From contig JALRAW010000074.1 in the NCBI GenBank assembly GCA_023257975.1, positions 1 to 19,611 on the forward strand: a stretch of 19,611 bases of DNA, in the 5' to 3' direction. Source of the DNA: Candidatus Fonsibacter sp. (GTDB taxonomy: Bacteria; Pseudomonadota; Alphaproteobacteria; Pelagibacterales; Pelagibacteraceae). The number at the start of each line of letters is the position of its first letter. Positions within the stretch are counted from its first letter, which is position 1. A program made the translations under genes and the position numbers. Below, in pieces: positions 1 to 7,308 of the stretch. The notes beneath the pieces were generated by a model that saw nothing but the letters and a program-made list of their open reading frames with translations, was not told the DNA's origin and searched no databases.

Positions 1-389
1 ATTCTACTTCCATACGGTCTTGAATTAAAATATTGATCAGCAACTTTACTTGGTACCCTGCTTATCGACCCGTCAATTCTTATTTGCCGTCTTAAGCTTT
101 TCCAGTGAAAACACATTGAGGCTCGGGGATTTGCTTTTAACTCACTGCTTTTACGACTATTTAGATTTGTATAAAAAATGAACTCTTTATTTGTAAGGCC
201 TTTTAAAAGAACCATTCGGACTGAAGGCTGTTTTTTTGAGTTAACCGTTGCTAACGCTAATGCATTTGGATCATTTATTTCTGTTTTTTCAGCTTTTGAC
301 ATCCATACTTTAAAAAGCTGAAAGGGATTCTTTTTATCCATAAAACAGTCATTGAGACCTAGTTTATTTAATTTTTTTTTTCGATTCAT
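1..389 (-). CDS. pdxH: Pyridoxamine 5'-phosphate oxidase, N-terminal part (truncated by window edge)
   Basis: FMN-dependent oxidase that turns pyridoxamine or pyridoxine 5'-phosphate into pyridoxal 5'-phosphate, the last step of vitamin B6 cofactor synthesis, in the cytosol. I translated the minus strand by hand from 389 and it stays open for 129 codons to the left edge; the family is usually about 195-220 residues, so the C-terminal third is missing. Family motifs seen: PSVRMVLLKG (FMN-binding region), FYTNLNSRKSSEL, the HWKSLRRQIRIDG block, and YFNSRPYGSR at the edge. Two starts are possible. ATG at 389 gives a lysine-rich 16-residue extension; ATG at 341 (MDKKNPFQLF) matches the short alphaproteobacterial form and leaves more promoter room before aroC. 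I favour 341 biologically but list the longer frame. Divergent from aroC. Family assignment is very secure. Confidence 0.93.
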   Translation of the reverse strand, partial: MNRKKKLNKLGLNDCFMDKKNPFQLFKVWMSKAEKTEINDPNALALATVNSKKQPSVRMVLLKGLTNKEFIFYTNLNSRKSSELKANPRASMCFHWKSLRRQIRIDGSISRVPSKVADQYFNSRPYGSR

Positions 390-413
390 AAATAAGCAAA
401 AATACCTTATAAA
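385..413 (+). promoter_or_regulatory. Candidate aroC promoter, apparently leaderless
   Basis: A TTCATA hexamer (385-390) and a TATAAA hexamer (408-413) are separated by 17 bases, close to sigma70 consensus. Initiation about 7 bases later would fall near 420, just before the aroC ATG at 423, and there is no Shine-Dalgarno sequence, so the message may be leaderless. The -35 hexamer overlaps the longer proposed pdxH start codon, which favours the shorter pdxH start. In an AT-rich genome such hexamers arise easily by chance, so this is a candidate only. Confidence 0.35.
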
Positions 414-422
414 ATATATTTA

Positions 423-1508
423 ATGTCATTTAACACTTTTGGAAAGCTATTTAGATTCACTACATGGGGAGAGTCTCATGGTCCGGCAATTGGCTGCGTG
501 GTTGATGGTTGTCCTCCAAATATTCCTATATCTGAAAAAGATATTCAGGTTGAATTAAACAAAAGAAGACCTGGCCAGTCAAAATTTGTAACGCAAAGAA
601 AAGAAAAAGATCAGGTTCAGATATTATCTGGTGTGTTTGAAGGAAAAACCACAGGTACACCCATTTCAATGATCATTTTCAATGAGGATACAAAGTCTAG
701 AGACTATGAAAGTATTAAAGATAAATTTAGGCCAGGACATGCTGATTTTACTTACTTTATGAAGTATGGAAACCGTGACTTTAGAGGGGGAGGTAGACAA
801 TCGGCCAGAGAAACTGCATCACGTGTTGCAGCAGGCGCTATTGCTAAAGTTGTTTTAAATAAATTACTTGGAAAGAAATTCTCCATCATTGGTGGCGTTA
901 TACAAATTGGTCCATTGATGATTGATCGTAATCTTTGGAATGATAAAGAAATTAGAAAAAATCCTTTCTTTTGTCCTGATAAAGAAACTGTGCCCGTGTG
1001 GGAGCAATACTTATTAGATATTAGAAAAGCCGGAAGTTCATGTGGTGCAATTATTGAACTTAGGGCAAAAGGAGTTCCAGTTGGACTTGGTGCTCCTATT
1101 TATTCAAAACTTGATCAAGATATTGCTGCAGGACTTATGAGTATTAATGCAGTTAAAGGCGTTAACATTGGTGCTGGTATGAATGCTGCAAGTTTAACAG
1201 GAGAAACTAATTCTGATGAAATAAGATCCAAAGGTGGAAAAGCAAAATTCTTATCTAATAACGCAGGTGGAATTTTAGGTGGCATTTCTACAGGACAAGA
1301 AATTATTGCATCCTTTGCGGTTAAACCTACATCTTCTATTTTAAATACTCGTGATACCATTGATACAAAAGGTAAAAATACTAAAATTTCTGTTCGTGGA
1401 CGACATGATCCTTGCGTTGGTATTCGTGCTGTTCCTATTGGGGAAGCTATGCTTGCGTGCATTCTACTTGACCATTTAATGATGCACAAAGCACAATGCG
1501 GTAACTAA
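423..1508 (+). CDS. aroC: Chorismate synthase
   Basis: Catalyses the last shikimate-pathway step, trans-elimination of phosphate from 5-enolpyruvylshikimate 3-phosphate to give chorismate, precursor of aromatic amino acids and folate; it needs reduced FMN. The 361-residue length is normal. All three family signatures are visible: GESHG at residues 16-20 continuing into VVDGCPP, the [18 protein letters not shown] block near residues 120-138 with the flavin-site arginines, and the C-terminal [18 protein letters not shown]. The start [20 protein letters not shown] aligns with the family N-terminus, so the ATG is firm. The rhomboid gene begins 3 bases after the stop, suggesting a two-gene transcript; pdxH is divergent upstream. 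Nothing unusual in the protein itself. Confidence 0.98.
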   Translation: MSFNTFGKLFRFTTWGESHGPAIGCVVDGCPPNIPISEKDIQVELNKRRPGQSKFVTQRKEKDQVQILSGVFEGKTTGTPISMIIFNEDTKSRDYESIKDKFRPGHADFTYFMKYGNRDFRGGGRQSARETASRVAAGAIAKVVLNKLLGKKFSIIGGVIQIGPLMIDRNLWNDKEIRKNPFFCPDKETVPVWEQYLLDIRKAGSSCGAIIELRAKGVPVGLGAPIYSKLDQDIAAGLMSINAVKGVNIGAGMNAASLTGETNSDEIRSKGGKAKFLSNNAGGILGGISTGQEIIASFAVKPTSSILNTRDTIDTKGKNTKISVRGRHDPCVGIRAVPIGEAMLACILLDHLMMHKAQCGN

Positions 1509-1511
1509 TCT

Positions 1512-2249
1512 GTGATACCATTAAAAGACGACAATACGACCCTTTCAACTCCAATACTCAGTTACACTATAATAGGTATTTGTATTGTAGTTTTTTTAAT
1601 ACAAATAAGTTCTCCTGGTTTTGATAATGGAAATTTATTTTATTCCTATGGTGTTGTTCCTGCATCACTTCTTGGAACAGAATCTTTGCCGAATGACCTA
1701 AATAAAATTGACCCTTACCTAACTTTGATTACCTCAATGTTTATGCATGGTGGTTTTATGCATTTAATTGGAAATATGCTTTATATGTGGATTTTTGCAG
1801 ATAACATTGAAGATGATCTCGGAAAAATAAAATTTATTTTATTTTATTTAGCGTCAGGTATTGCGGCTGCAATGACTCAAGTTTATTTAAATGTAAATTC
1901 AACTATTCCAATGGTTGGCGCAAGCGGAGCTATCAGTGGTGTATTAGGTGCTTATTTAGTTAGATACCCTAGAAATAGAGTTTTAGTGTTAATACCTTTT
2001 GGATTTTTTTCTCAAATGGTGAGAATTCCTGCAATGTTTGTTCTAGGATTTTGGTTTATCTTACAATTTATTAGTTCGAGTGGAAGTTCAAGCCAAGGTG
2101 GAGTTGCCTATGGAGCTCATATTGGAGGATTTGTATTTGGAGCAGCTGTGATGTTTTTCTTTGGTAATTTTTTAATCCCCCAAAAAGCATTCTTTAAAGC
2201 TCTTAGTGAAAAAGACGATAAGAAAAAAAATCCCTGGATACAAGATTAG
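1512..2249 (+). CDS. Rhomboid family intramembrane serine protease
   Basis: Membrane-embedded serine protease that cleaves single-pass membrane proteins within or near the bilayer. The 245-residue protein has about six hydrophobic segments. Catalytic features: HGGFMHLIGN (residues 79-88; His84 and Asn88 match the HxxxN oxyanion motif), the nucleophile in GASG (Ser138), and the catalytic His203 in AHIGGFVFG. Both dyad residues are present, so it should be active. It starts at GTG (1512) three bases after the aroC stop, so it is probably cotranscribed with aroC and may rely on translational coupling. The C-terminus is a short charged, lysine-rich tail. Substrates cannot be told from the sequence, and the pairing with aroC probably has no functional meaning. 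Confidence 0.93.
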   Translation: MIPLKDDNTTLSTPILSYTIIGICIVVFLIQISSPGFDNGNLFYSYGVVPASLLGTESLPNDLNKIDPYLTLITSMFMHGGFMHLIGNMLYMWIFADNIEDDLGKIKFILFYLASGIAAAMTQVYLNVNSTIPMVGASGAISGVLGAYLVRYPRNRVLVLIPFGFFSQMVRIPAMFVLGFWFILQFISSSGSSSQGGVAYGAHIGGFVFGAAVMFFFGNFLIPQKAFFKALSEKDDKKKNPWIQD

Positions 2250-2291
2250 TTACCCACATAAAATAACAACAAAATAAGATGAATGTTCTCG

Positions 2292-2325
2292 TTTTGATTC
2301 CATTTTGATTCCATTTTGAATCAAA
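2292..2325. repeat. Three 11-bp tandem copies that also form an inverted repeat; possible weak bidirectional terminator
   Basis: TTTTGATTCCA occurs at 2292-2302 and again at 2303-2313, and a third, diverged copy TTTTGAATCAA follows at 2314-2324. The third copy differs so that TTTGATTC (2304-2311) and GAATCAAA (2318-2325) form a perfect 8-bp stem around a 6-base loop, followed on the plus strand by TTTTC. It lies in the 111-base gap between the convergent rhomboid and dehydrogenase genes, where a shared terminator would be expected. The stem is AT-rich, so terminator activity would be weak. A second, distant 7-bp pair, CCACATA (2254-2260) and TATGTGG (2345-2351), flanks it. Confidence 0.45.
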
Positions 2326-2360
2326 TTTTCTACCTTTAAGAGTGTATGTGGATATTTTAT

Positions 2361-3104
2361 TTAAATCGTCATTCCACCATCTAATGAGTAAACGGCACCC
2401 GTAGAAAATGCTGACTCATCGGTAGCTAAATATGTTGCAAGTGCCGCAACCTCTTCTGGTTTTCCTAATCTTCCCATGGGCTGCCTATCAATAAAATCTT
2501 TTCTTGCTTTTTCAGGATCTTTAGATGAATTCACTCGATCTTCCCATGAAGGTGTATGAATTGTTCCTGGAGCAATAGCATTACATCTAATATTGTATTT
2601 TAAAAAATCAACTGCGATAGATTTTGTAAGACCAATCACAGCTGCTTTGGTGGCTCCATATACAAATCTATCCTTAACTCCTTTAACGCTAGATACAACT
2701 GAAGCCATATTAATTATAACTCCCGATTTTTGATTGATCATTTTAGGAATAATATTTTTAATCATCAAATACATCGATCTAACATTTACATTAAATGAAA
2801 AATCCCAATCTTTTTCTTCACACTCAAGTATTGTTCCATTATGAACAAATCCTACACAGTTAAAAAGAACATCAACTTTTGAAATAGTATTTGCAAATTT
2901 TTTTATATCTGCAGCATTAGTTGAATCTAAAGTATAAGTTTTAATTTTAGGATATTCTTTTGAAAGCTCCTCTAATTTATTAGTTCTGTTAATGTCTGTT
3001 GCAATAACATTAGCTCCTTCTTTAAAAAAACGAATAGCAGTTTCTTTGCCAATACCTTGTCCTGCCGCAGTAATTATAACACTTTTATTTTCTAATCTTT
3101 TCAT
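2361..3104 (-). CDS. Short-chain dehydrogenase, BDH2/DHRS6-like (4-oxoproline or 3-hydroxybutyrate type)
   Basis: NAD-dependent classical SDR of 247 residues, probably a cytosolic tetramer. Seen: glycine-rich cofactor loop TAAGQGIG (12-19), Asp37 at the end of the second strand (NAD preference), Ser135 region NMASVVSSVKG, and YGATK with Tyr149 and Lys153. From memory it is strikingly close to human BDH2/DHRS6 across FVHNGTILECEEKDWDF, NVRSMYLMIK and TKAAVIGLTKS, and the three arginines said to hold the acidic ligand there (144, 188, 205) have counterparts Arg146, Arg190 and Arg207. Human BDH2 is reported as a cytosolic 4-oxo-L-proline reductase and, earlier, a 3-hydroxybutyrate dehydrogenase. 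It diverges from the DUF1445 gene by 40 bases. The substrate is inferred; generic annotation would say SDR oxidoreductase. Confidence 0.93.
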   Translation of the reverse strand: MKRLENKSVIITAAGQGIGKETAIRFFKEGANVIATDINRTNKLEELSKEYPKIKTYTLDSTNAADIKKFANTISKVDVLFNCVGFVHNGTILECEEKDWDFSFNVNVRSMYLMIKNIIPKMINQKSGVIINMASVVSSVKGVKDRFVYGATKAAVIGLTKSIAVDFLKYNIRCNAIAPGTIHTPSWEDRVNSSKDPEKARKDFIDRQPMGRLGKPEEVAALATYLATDESAFSTGAVYSLDGGMTI

Positions 3105-3144
3105 TTACATTAAATTTTATATTAAAAATATTTTACAAAATTAA
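3105..3144. promoter_or_regulatory. Compact divergent promoter region between the SDR and DUF1445 genes
   Basis: Only 40 very AT-rich bases separate the two start codons, and neither has a Shine-Dalgarno sequence. On the plus strand a TTTACA hexamer (3104-3109) precedes TATTTT (3129-3134) with a long 19-base spacer, which would start transcription close to the DUF1445 ATG. Any regulator binding here would affect both genes. The assignment of individual boxes is weak. Confidence 0.3.
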
Positions 3145-3933
3145 ATGTTAAATATCACAGATCCTGCTGAAGCAAGAAAAATTATTAGAGCAGATAAATA
3201 CGATAAACAAACAGCAGGCATTGCTGGAAAATATGTGCAGGGTAATCTATGTATATTACCAAGTAAATACGCTCTTGATTTTGCAGCCTTCTGTCAAAAA
3301 AATCCAAAGCCATGTCCGCTTATTGGTTTTGGAATTAAAGGTGATCCATACTTAAAAGATTTGGGCGATATCGATATTAGAACAGATGTTCCGAGATATA
3401 AAATTTGGCAGAATGGAAAAGTAGTCGATGAGCCTACAAATATAAAAAAATATTGGAACGATGATTTAGTCACTTTTGTTCTTGGTTGCTCAATGTCATT
3501 CGAATTACCATTAATGGAGGCTGGAATTGAAATGCAGCACATAAAAAACAATACGACTGTTCCAATGTACAAAACAAATATTGATTGTGAACCCGCTGGT
3601 CCTTTTAAAGGAAAATTAGTTGTATCAATGAGACCGTTAAATGCTGAGGACACTATAAAAGCAATTCAAATATCATCTCGTTTTCCAGCGGTGCATGGGG
3701 CTCCTGTTCATCTTGGCGATCCTGCGCAGATTGGAATTAAAGATATAATGAAACCAGAATATGGTGATGCTCCAAGAGTAATCAAAAATAATGAAATTCC
3801 TGTGTTTTGGGCCTGTGGAGTAACGCCTCAATCCGTTGTTGAAAATTGTAAACCTGATTTTTGTATTACTCATAAACCAGGAGCAATGCTAATTACTGAT
3901 AAATTAAATAGCAGCCTTGCTGCAATTAATTAA
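3145..3933 (+). CDS. DUF1445 / YcsI family protein (putative hydro-lyase, D-glutamate cyclase-like)
   Basis: 262 residues, full length for this family. Conserved blocks: TAGIAGKYVQGNLCILP (23-39), NPKPCPLI (53-60), GDIDIRTDVPRY (74-85), FVLGCSMSFE (111-120), VVSMRP (159-164), RFPAVHGAPVHLGDPAQIG (179-197), VFWACGVTPQ (220-229) and HKPGAMLITD (243-252). Databases usually say 'putative hydro-lyase'. Known for the family: the mammalian D-glutamate cyclase DGLUCY carries this domain and converts D-glutamate to 5-oxo-D-proline, and Bacillus subtilis YcsI is encoded in the ycsF-kipI-kipA (5-oxoprolinase) operon. Here pxpABC lies about 5 kb away, beyond a transporter, which supports a role with D-glutamate or oxoproline. 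No signal peptide, so cytosolic. Its stop overlaps that of livF on the other strand. Family certain, reaction inferred. Confidence 0.93.
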   Translation: MLNITDPAEARKIIRADKYDKQTAGIAGKYVQGNLCILPSKYALDFAAFCQKNPKPCPLIGFGIKGDPYLKDLGDIDIRTDVPRYKIWQNGKVVDEPTNIKKYWNDDLVTFVLGCSMSFELPLMEAGIEMQHIKNNTTVPMYKTNIDCEPAGPFKGKLVVSMRPLNAEDTIKAIQISSRFPAVHGAPVHLGDPAQIGIKDIMKPEYGDAPRVIKNNEIPVFWACGVTPQSVVENCKPDFCITHKPGAMLITDKLNSSLAAIN

Positions 3934-4637
3934 GATCCTAGAAAAACTCTTTTAACTTCTTTACTATCTACTAAATCTTTAGAGGCTCCATCAATTACTA
4001 ATCTTCCACTTTCGAGAATGTAACCACGGTTTGCCATACTCAAAGCAAGTCTAACATTTTGTTCAACAAATAATATTGCAATTCCACGTTCTGCAATTTT
4101 TTTAAATATTAATTTTAAATCTTCTATAACTAAAGGTGCAAGTCCAAGAAAAGGTTCGTCCACCATTAACAATTTTGGAATTCCCATTAACCCTCTGCCG
4201 ATTGCAAGCATTTGCTGCTCACCACCTGACATAGTGTTTGCGACTTGATTTGAACGATCTTTTAATTTTGGAAAAAAATTATAAACATCTTGCAAAGATT
4301 TCTCTCTCTCAGCCTTAGCTTTTTCATGATATGCACCTAATAATAAATTCTGTAATACTGTTAAGTAAGGAAATACTCTTCTTCTCTCAAGAACATGAGA
4401 AATACCAGCGCCAACTCTTTGATAGGTCTCAAATTTATGAATTGGAATATTATTAAAATTGATTTCACCTGTTTTAATTTTTATTAAACCACTGATGCTA
4501 TTAAGAATTGTACTTTTTCCAGATCCATTAGGTCCAAGCAAAGCTACCATTTCACCTTCTTTAACATTTAATGAAACATTCCAAATGACTTGGTAATCAT
4601 CATAAGCAACGTCTATATTTTTTATATTAAGCAGCAT
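3930..4637 (-). CDS. livF: LIV-type ABC transporter ATP-binding protein LivF
   Basis: One of the two ATPases of a branched-chain-amino-acid-type (HAAT) ABC importer; it powers the LivH/LivM channel from the cytosolic face. 235 residues, normal. Walker A GPNGSGKST (35-43), signature MSGGEQQ (136-142), Walker B LLMVDEP with Asp160 and Glu161, and a VEQN switch loop (191-194) in which Gln replaces the usual His, as is typical of LivF. Its start overlaps the end of livG by 11 bases, so translation is probably coupled. The TAA stop shares the palindrome TTAA with the stop of the convergent DUF1445 gene, leaving no intergenic terminator. LIV-type systems carry many amino acids, amides and carboxylates, so the family does not fix the substrate. 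Confidence 0.96.
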   Translation of the reverse strand: MLLNIKNIDVAYDDYQVIWNVSLNVKEGEMVALLGPNGSGKSTILNSISGLIKIKTGEINFNNIPIHKFETYQRVGAGISHVLERRRVFPYLTVLQNLLLGAYHEKAKAEREKSLQDVYNFFPKLKDRSNQVANTMSGGEQQMLAIGRGLMGIPKLLMVDEPFLGLAPLVIEDLKLIFKKIAERGIAILFVEQNVRLALSMANRGYILESGRLVIDGASKDLVDSKEVKRVFLGS

Positions 4638-5352
4638 CTACTTTTCCTAAGTAAGCGTCTATCACTTGTGAGTTTTGACTAATATTTTTTGGAATATCAA
4701 AAGCAATTCTTTTTCCTTGGTTCAGAGCAAGAATTCTATCTGAAATATCCATAATAATTTTCATATTATGCTCAATGGTTACAACGGTAATTCCATTCTT
4801 TTTTAATTTTAAAACTAACTCTACAAGACCTGGAATAGTTCTTTGATCAACTCCTCCTGTCACTTCATCCATAAGTAATAATTTTGGGTCAGTTGCCAAA
4901 GCTCTGGCGAGCTCTAATCTTTTGCGTTGTCCTGTTGAAAGTTCTTTTGCATAGTGATGTCTTTTTTCAATTAGATCTACAAAATCAATAATTTCTAAAG
5001 CTTTATCACGGGCAACTTTTAAGTTTTTCTCTTTTACCAATGCACCGACAATAACATTTTCTAATAACGTTTGATCAGCAAAGGGTTTTAATTTTTGAAA
5101 AGTTCTTCCAACTCCCATTCTGCAAATTAAATCAGGTCTAATGTTTGTAATATTTTTATCTCTTAAAATAACTTGCCCTCGATCTGATTTTGTAAATCCG
5201 GTAATCAAATCAAATAATGTTGATTTTCCTGCTCCATTGGGTCCTATAACTCCTAGAATTTCCCCCTCTTTAACATCAAAGGAAATGTCGCTGTTTGCAT
5301 GAATACCACCAAATGATCTGCTTAAATTTTCAACTTTTAGTAAAATACTCAT
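4627..5352 (-). CDS. livG: LIV-type ABC transporter ATP-binding protein LivG
   Basis: Second ATPase of the HAAT importer, pairing with LivF below the two permeases. 241 residues. Walker A GPNGAGKST (37-45), Q-loop within GRTFQ (82-86), signature LSTGQRKRLELARAL (138-152, LSTGQ in place of LSGGQ), Walker B LLLMDE with Asp162 and Glu163, and switch His195 in TIEHN. After Walker B the D-loop region reads VTGGVDQ rather than the usual PAAGLNP, a mild divergence that keeps the catalytic Glu. The start ATG overlaps the livM stop in an ATGA arrangement and the 3' end overlaps livF by 11 bases, so this is an intact minus-strand operon livH-livM-livG-livF. No reason to doubt activity. Confidence 0.96.
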   Translation of the reverse strand: MSILLKVENLSRSFGGIHANSDISFDVKEGEILGVIGPNGAGKSTLFDLITGFTKSDRGQVILRDKNITNIRPDLICRMGVGRTFQKLKPFADQTLLENVIVGALVKEKNLKVARDKALEIIDFVDLIEKRHHYAKELSTGQRKRLELARALATDPKLLLMDEVTGGVDQRTIPGLVELVLKLKKNGITVVTIEHNMKIIMDISDRILALNQGKRIAFDIPKNISQNSQVIDAYLGKVDAA

Positions 5353-6374
5353 TTTGCTTTTTCTCTTTCTCTAAAAGATCTTGGAATAAGCGAAACAATT
5401 CCAGCAGGTCTAAAAATGCAAATGATAATAATTAAAACTCCGTAAACAATTAAATCGATAGAATGCCCTGTTCCACCAAAATAAATTCTCGAAAATTCTG
5501 AAATTGGAATTAAGATTGCAGAACCAATAATTGGTCCCCAAATATTTCCAACTCCGCCCATCACGGAAATTAATAAAACAAGAATTGATATATCAACATT
5601 AAACGCATTGTTAGGATCAACAATTAAAACATATTGAGCATAAATACTTCCCATCGGCGCCATGATCATTGCCGATATAATAAATGCTATTATTTTATAC
5701 TTTGATACGTGAATACCAAGACTTGAAGCTGCATCCGATTGGTCACGAATAGCTCTAAGTCTGTATCCAAGTTTGGATCGATTTAATAACCAGACCAAAA
5801 AGAATGAGGCAATAAAAAAAATTAAAGAAATATAATAATAAGCAACCTTACTTTTATGAAATTGCATTGAACTCCAAGGACTTTCTCTATTAATTGGTAT
5901 CCATAATCCTGATGATGAGCCAACCTCGGGCCATCTTTGAAAAACTACTTGAAAACTTATACCAATTAATAAAGTTGCTATTGCAAAATAATGCCCCTTC
6001 AATCTTAAAATTGGGATCCCAATTAACATAGCAATTAACCCTGAAATTCCAATACCTATTAAAATTCCAATCCAAGGAGTGATTTGAAATTTGACATAAA
6101 AATATGCGGATGCATAAGCGCCTATTCCAAAAAATATCGCATGACCTAAACTGATTTGACCTGAAAAACCTGCAAGCACATTCCAAGATTGCGCCATCAC
6201 AGCATGCATAAAAATCATCATCATTAAATGAATTGCGAATTTAGAGGGTGAAGTAAAAGGAAATAAAAGCAAACCTAAAACAACAACACCAATAATAATA
6301 AGAGAGTTTTTATTAAAGTACCAAAGCGGTTCATTTTTAGCTTCTAATAATTTAGCTGAAATATTATTAATCAT
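5349..6374 (-). CDS. livM: LIV-type ABC transporter permease LivM
   Basis: Inner-membrane channel subunit that forms a heterodimer with LivH. With the start chosen here it has 341 residues and about nine to ten hydrophobic segments. The family hallmark GFSGQISLGHAIFFGIGAYA lies near residues 65-85 and the permease loop RSKLGYRLRAIRDQSDAASSLGI lies past the middle. The reading frame is open further upstream, to 6464, but that would overlap livH by about 90 bases with a non-membrane leader unlike the family. The ATG at 6374 lies one base after the livH stop and 8 bases after GGAAG, a good Shine-Dalgarno sequence, so I use it. The stop overlaps the livG start (ATGA). Confidence 0.94.
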   Translation of the reverse strand: MINNISAKLLEAKNEPLWYFNKNSLIIIGVVVLGLLLFPFTSPSKFAIHLMMMIFMHAVMAQSWNVLAGFSGQISLGHAIFFGIGAYASAYFYVKFQITPWIGILIGIGISGLIAMLIGIPILRLKGHYFAIATLLIGISFQVVFQRWPEVGSSSGLWIPINRESPWSSMQFHKSKVAYYYISLIFFIASFFLVWLLNRSKLGYRLRAIRDQSDAASSLGIHVSKYKIIAFIISAMIMAPMGSIYAQYVLIVDPNNAFNVDISILVLLISVMGGVGNIWGPIIGSAILIPISEFSRIYFGGTGHSIDLIVYGVLIIIICIFRPAGIVSLIPRSFREREKAK

Positions 6375-6375
6375 T

Positions 6376-7242
6376 TTAATATCTTCCAAAAATTCCTTGC
6401 GGTCGGGCAATAACAACGAATAAGTAAACTGCAAAAACGTAAAGTAATTTAAACGATGGATCAATTAACAATCCCCCAACCGACTCAACAATTCCAATAA
6501 TAATTCCTGCTATCAAACTTCCGGTGATGCTGCCAAATCCACCAAGGGCTACAGCGACAAAAGCAAATAAAGAAAAGTTAACTCCAACATCTGGAAATAC
6601 GTAATAAAAATTTGAAAGCATCGAACCTGCAACTGCAACACAACTTAGTCCTATTGCCCAGCCTAGAGCAAACATTTTATTAGATGGGATACCTAAAATT
6701 TCTGCAGCTTGTCTATCTTGGGCGGTTGCTTGTAATGCCGTTCCTGTTTCAGTTTTTGTGACAAATAAATAAAGTAGAATAAATGCAATAAGACAAACTA
6801 AACTTGCATATAATTGAGGTTGACCAATAAAAATTCCTGCGATTTCAAATTTACCTTGGATAATTGGATTTTTGATTGTTCTAAAGTCCGGTGTGAAGAA
6901 AAATTGCGCAAGGGCTCGAATAGCAACAGCAAGACCAAATGTTGCGCAGATTTGGACTAACATTGTTGAGTTTAAAATTTTTCGAATAATAAAATAATGT
7001 GTTGCAATACCAAGTACTGCCATTACTAAAATTGTAAGTGGGATTGAATAAATTGGATCAATTCCAAATAACATCCAAAACCAAAATGCAGAAAACATTG
7101 AAACCATTAAATGATCTCCATGTGCAAAATTTACAATTTCCATTAGACCAAAAATTAAACTTAGACCCGCTGCAATTAATGCATAAATAAGACCCATTAG
7201 AATTCCGCTAATAATTGCCTGAATTACAACTTGTGATGTCAT
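6376..7242 (-). CDS. livH: LIV-type ABC transporter permease LivH
   Basis: First permease of the HAAT importer and first gene of the minus-strand livHMGF operon. 288 residues, the standard length, with about eight membrane segments. The N-terminal hallmark is clear: ALIAAGLSLIFGLMEIVNFAHGDHLM (about residues 22-47). The cytosolic coupling loop QATAQDRQAAEILGIPSNKMF (about 171-191) is also typical, as is the C-terminal RPQGIFGR. The start at 7242 gives the canonical N-terminus, although no good ribosome-binding site precedes it. It diverges from the binding-protein gene across 66 bases, so the complete transporter is encoded as two opposed transcripts sharing one control region. Confidence 0.96.
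   Translation of the reverse strand: MTSQVVIQAIISGILMGLIYALIAAGLSLIFGLMEIVNFAHGDHLMVSMFSAFWFWMLFGIDPIYSIPLTILVMAVLGIATHYFIIRKILNSTMLVQICATFGLAVAIRALAQFFFTPDFRTIKNPIIQGKFEIAGIFIGQPQLYASLVCLIAFILLYLFVTKTETGTALQATAQDRQAAEILGIPSNKMFALGWAIGLSCVAVAGSMLSNFYYVFPDVGVNFSLFAFVAVALGGFGSITGSLIAGIIIGIVESVGGLLIDPSFKLLYVFAVYLFVVIARPQGIFGRY
6383..6387 (-). promoter_or_regulatory. Shine-Dalgarno sequence that fixes the livM start
   Basis: Minus-strand GGAAG lies 8 bases before the ATG at 6374, inside the last codons of livH. It is one of the few clear ribosome-binding sites in the window and decides for the shorter livM over the longer open frame starting at 6464. Confidence 0.6.
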
Positions 7243-7308
7243 TTCTAAGTCTTGTGTTTACAATAATTTAAATTGTCGTTAATCTATTTAAAAAAATAAC
7301 GGAGATCT
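7243..7308. promoter_or_regulatory. Divergent control region between livH and the ABC binding-protein gene
   Basis: Sixty-six AT-rich bases must hold promoters for both directions. On the plus strand TTTACA (7257-7262, five of six to the -35 consensus) is followed after 17 bases by TAATCT (7280-7285), a poor -10. An imperfect dyad ACAAT (7260-7264) / ATTGT (7272-7276) overlaps the candidate -35 and could be an operator. GGAG at 7301-7304 is a good ribosome-binding site 4 bases before the plus-strand ATG. Promoter boxes are tentative; the ribosome-binding site is convincing. Confidence 0.35.

Noticed and set aside
1115..1489. Antisense open frame within aroC.
   Set aside because: Shadow of the highly conserved aroC frame; composition unlike a real protein and no start signals. 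The same applies to antisense frames inside DUF1445 (3294-3653, 3673-3873), the binding-protein gene (8130-8414) and the TRAP permease (14800-15114).
5890..6186. Same-strand alternative frames inside livM and, similarly, inside the TRAP permease (14497-14703).
   Set aside because: Rich in Cys, Trp, Ser and Asn as expected from out-of-frame reading of membrane-protein codons; the real frames are unambiguous.
6375..6464. A longer livM N-terminus beginning at 6464.
   Set aside because: It overlaps livH by about 90 bases, lacks family similarity, and the ATG at 6374 has a good ribosome-binding site and family-like N-terminus.
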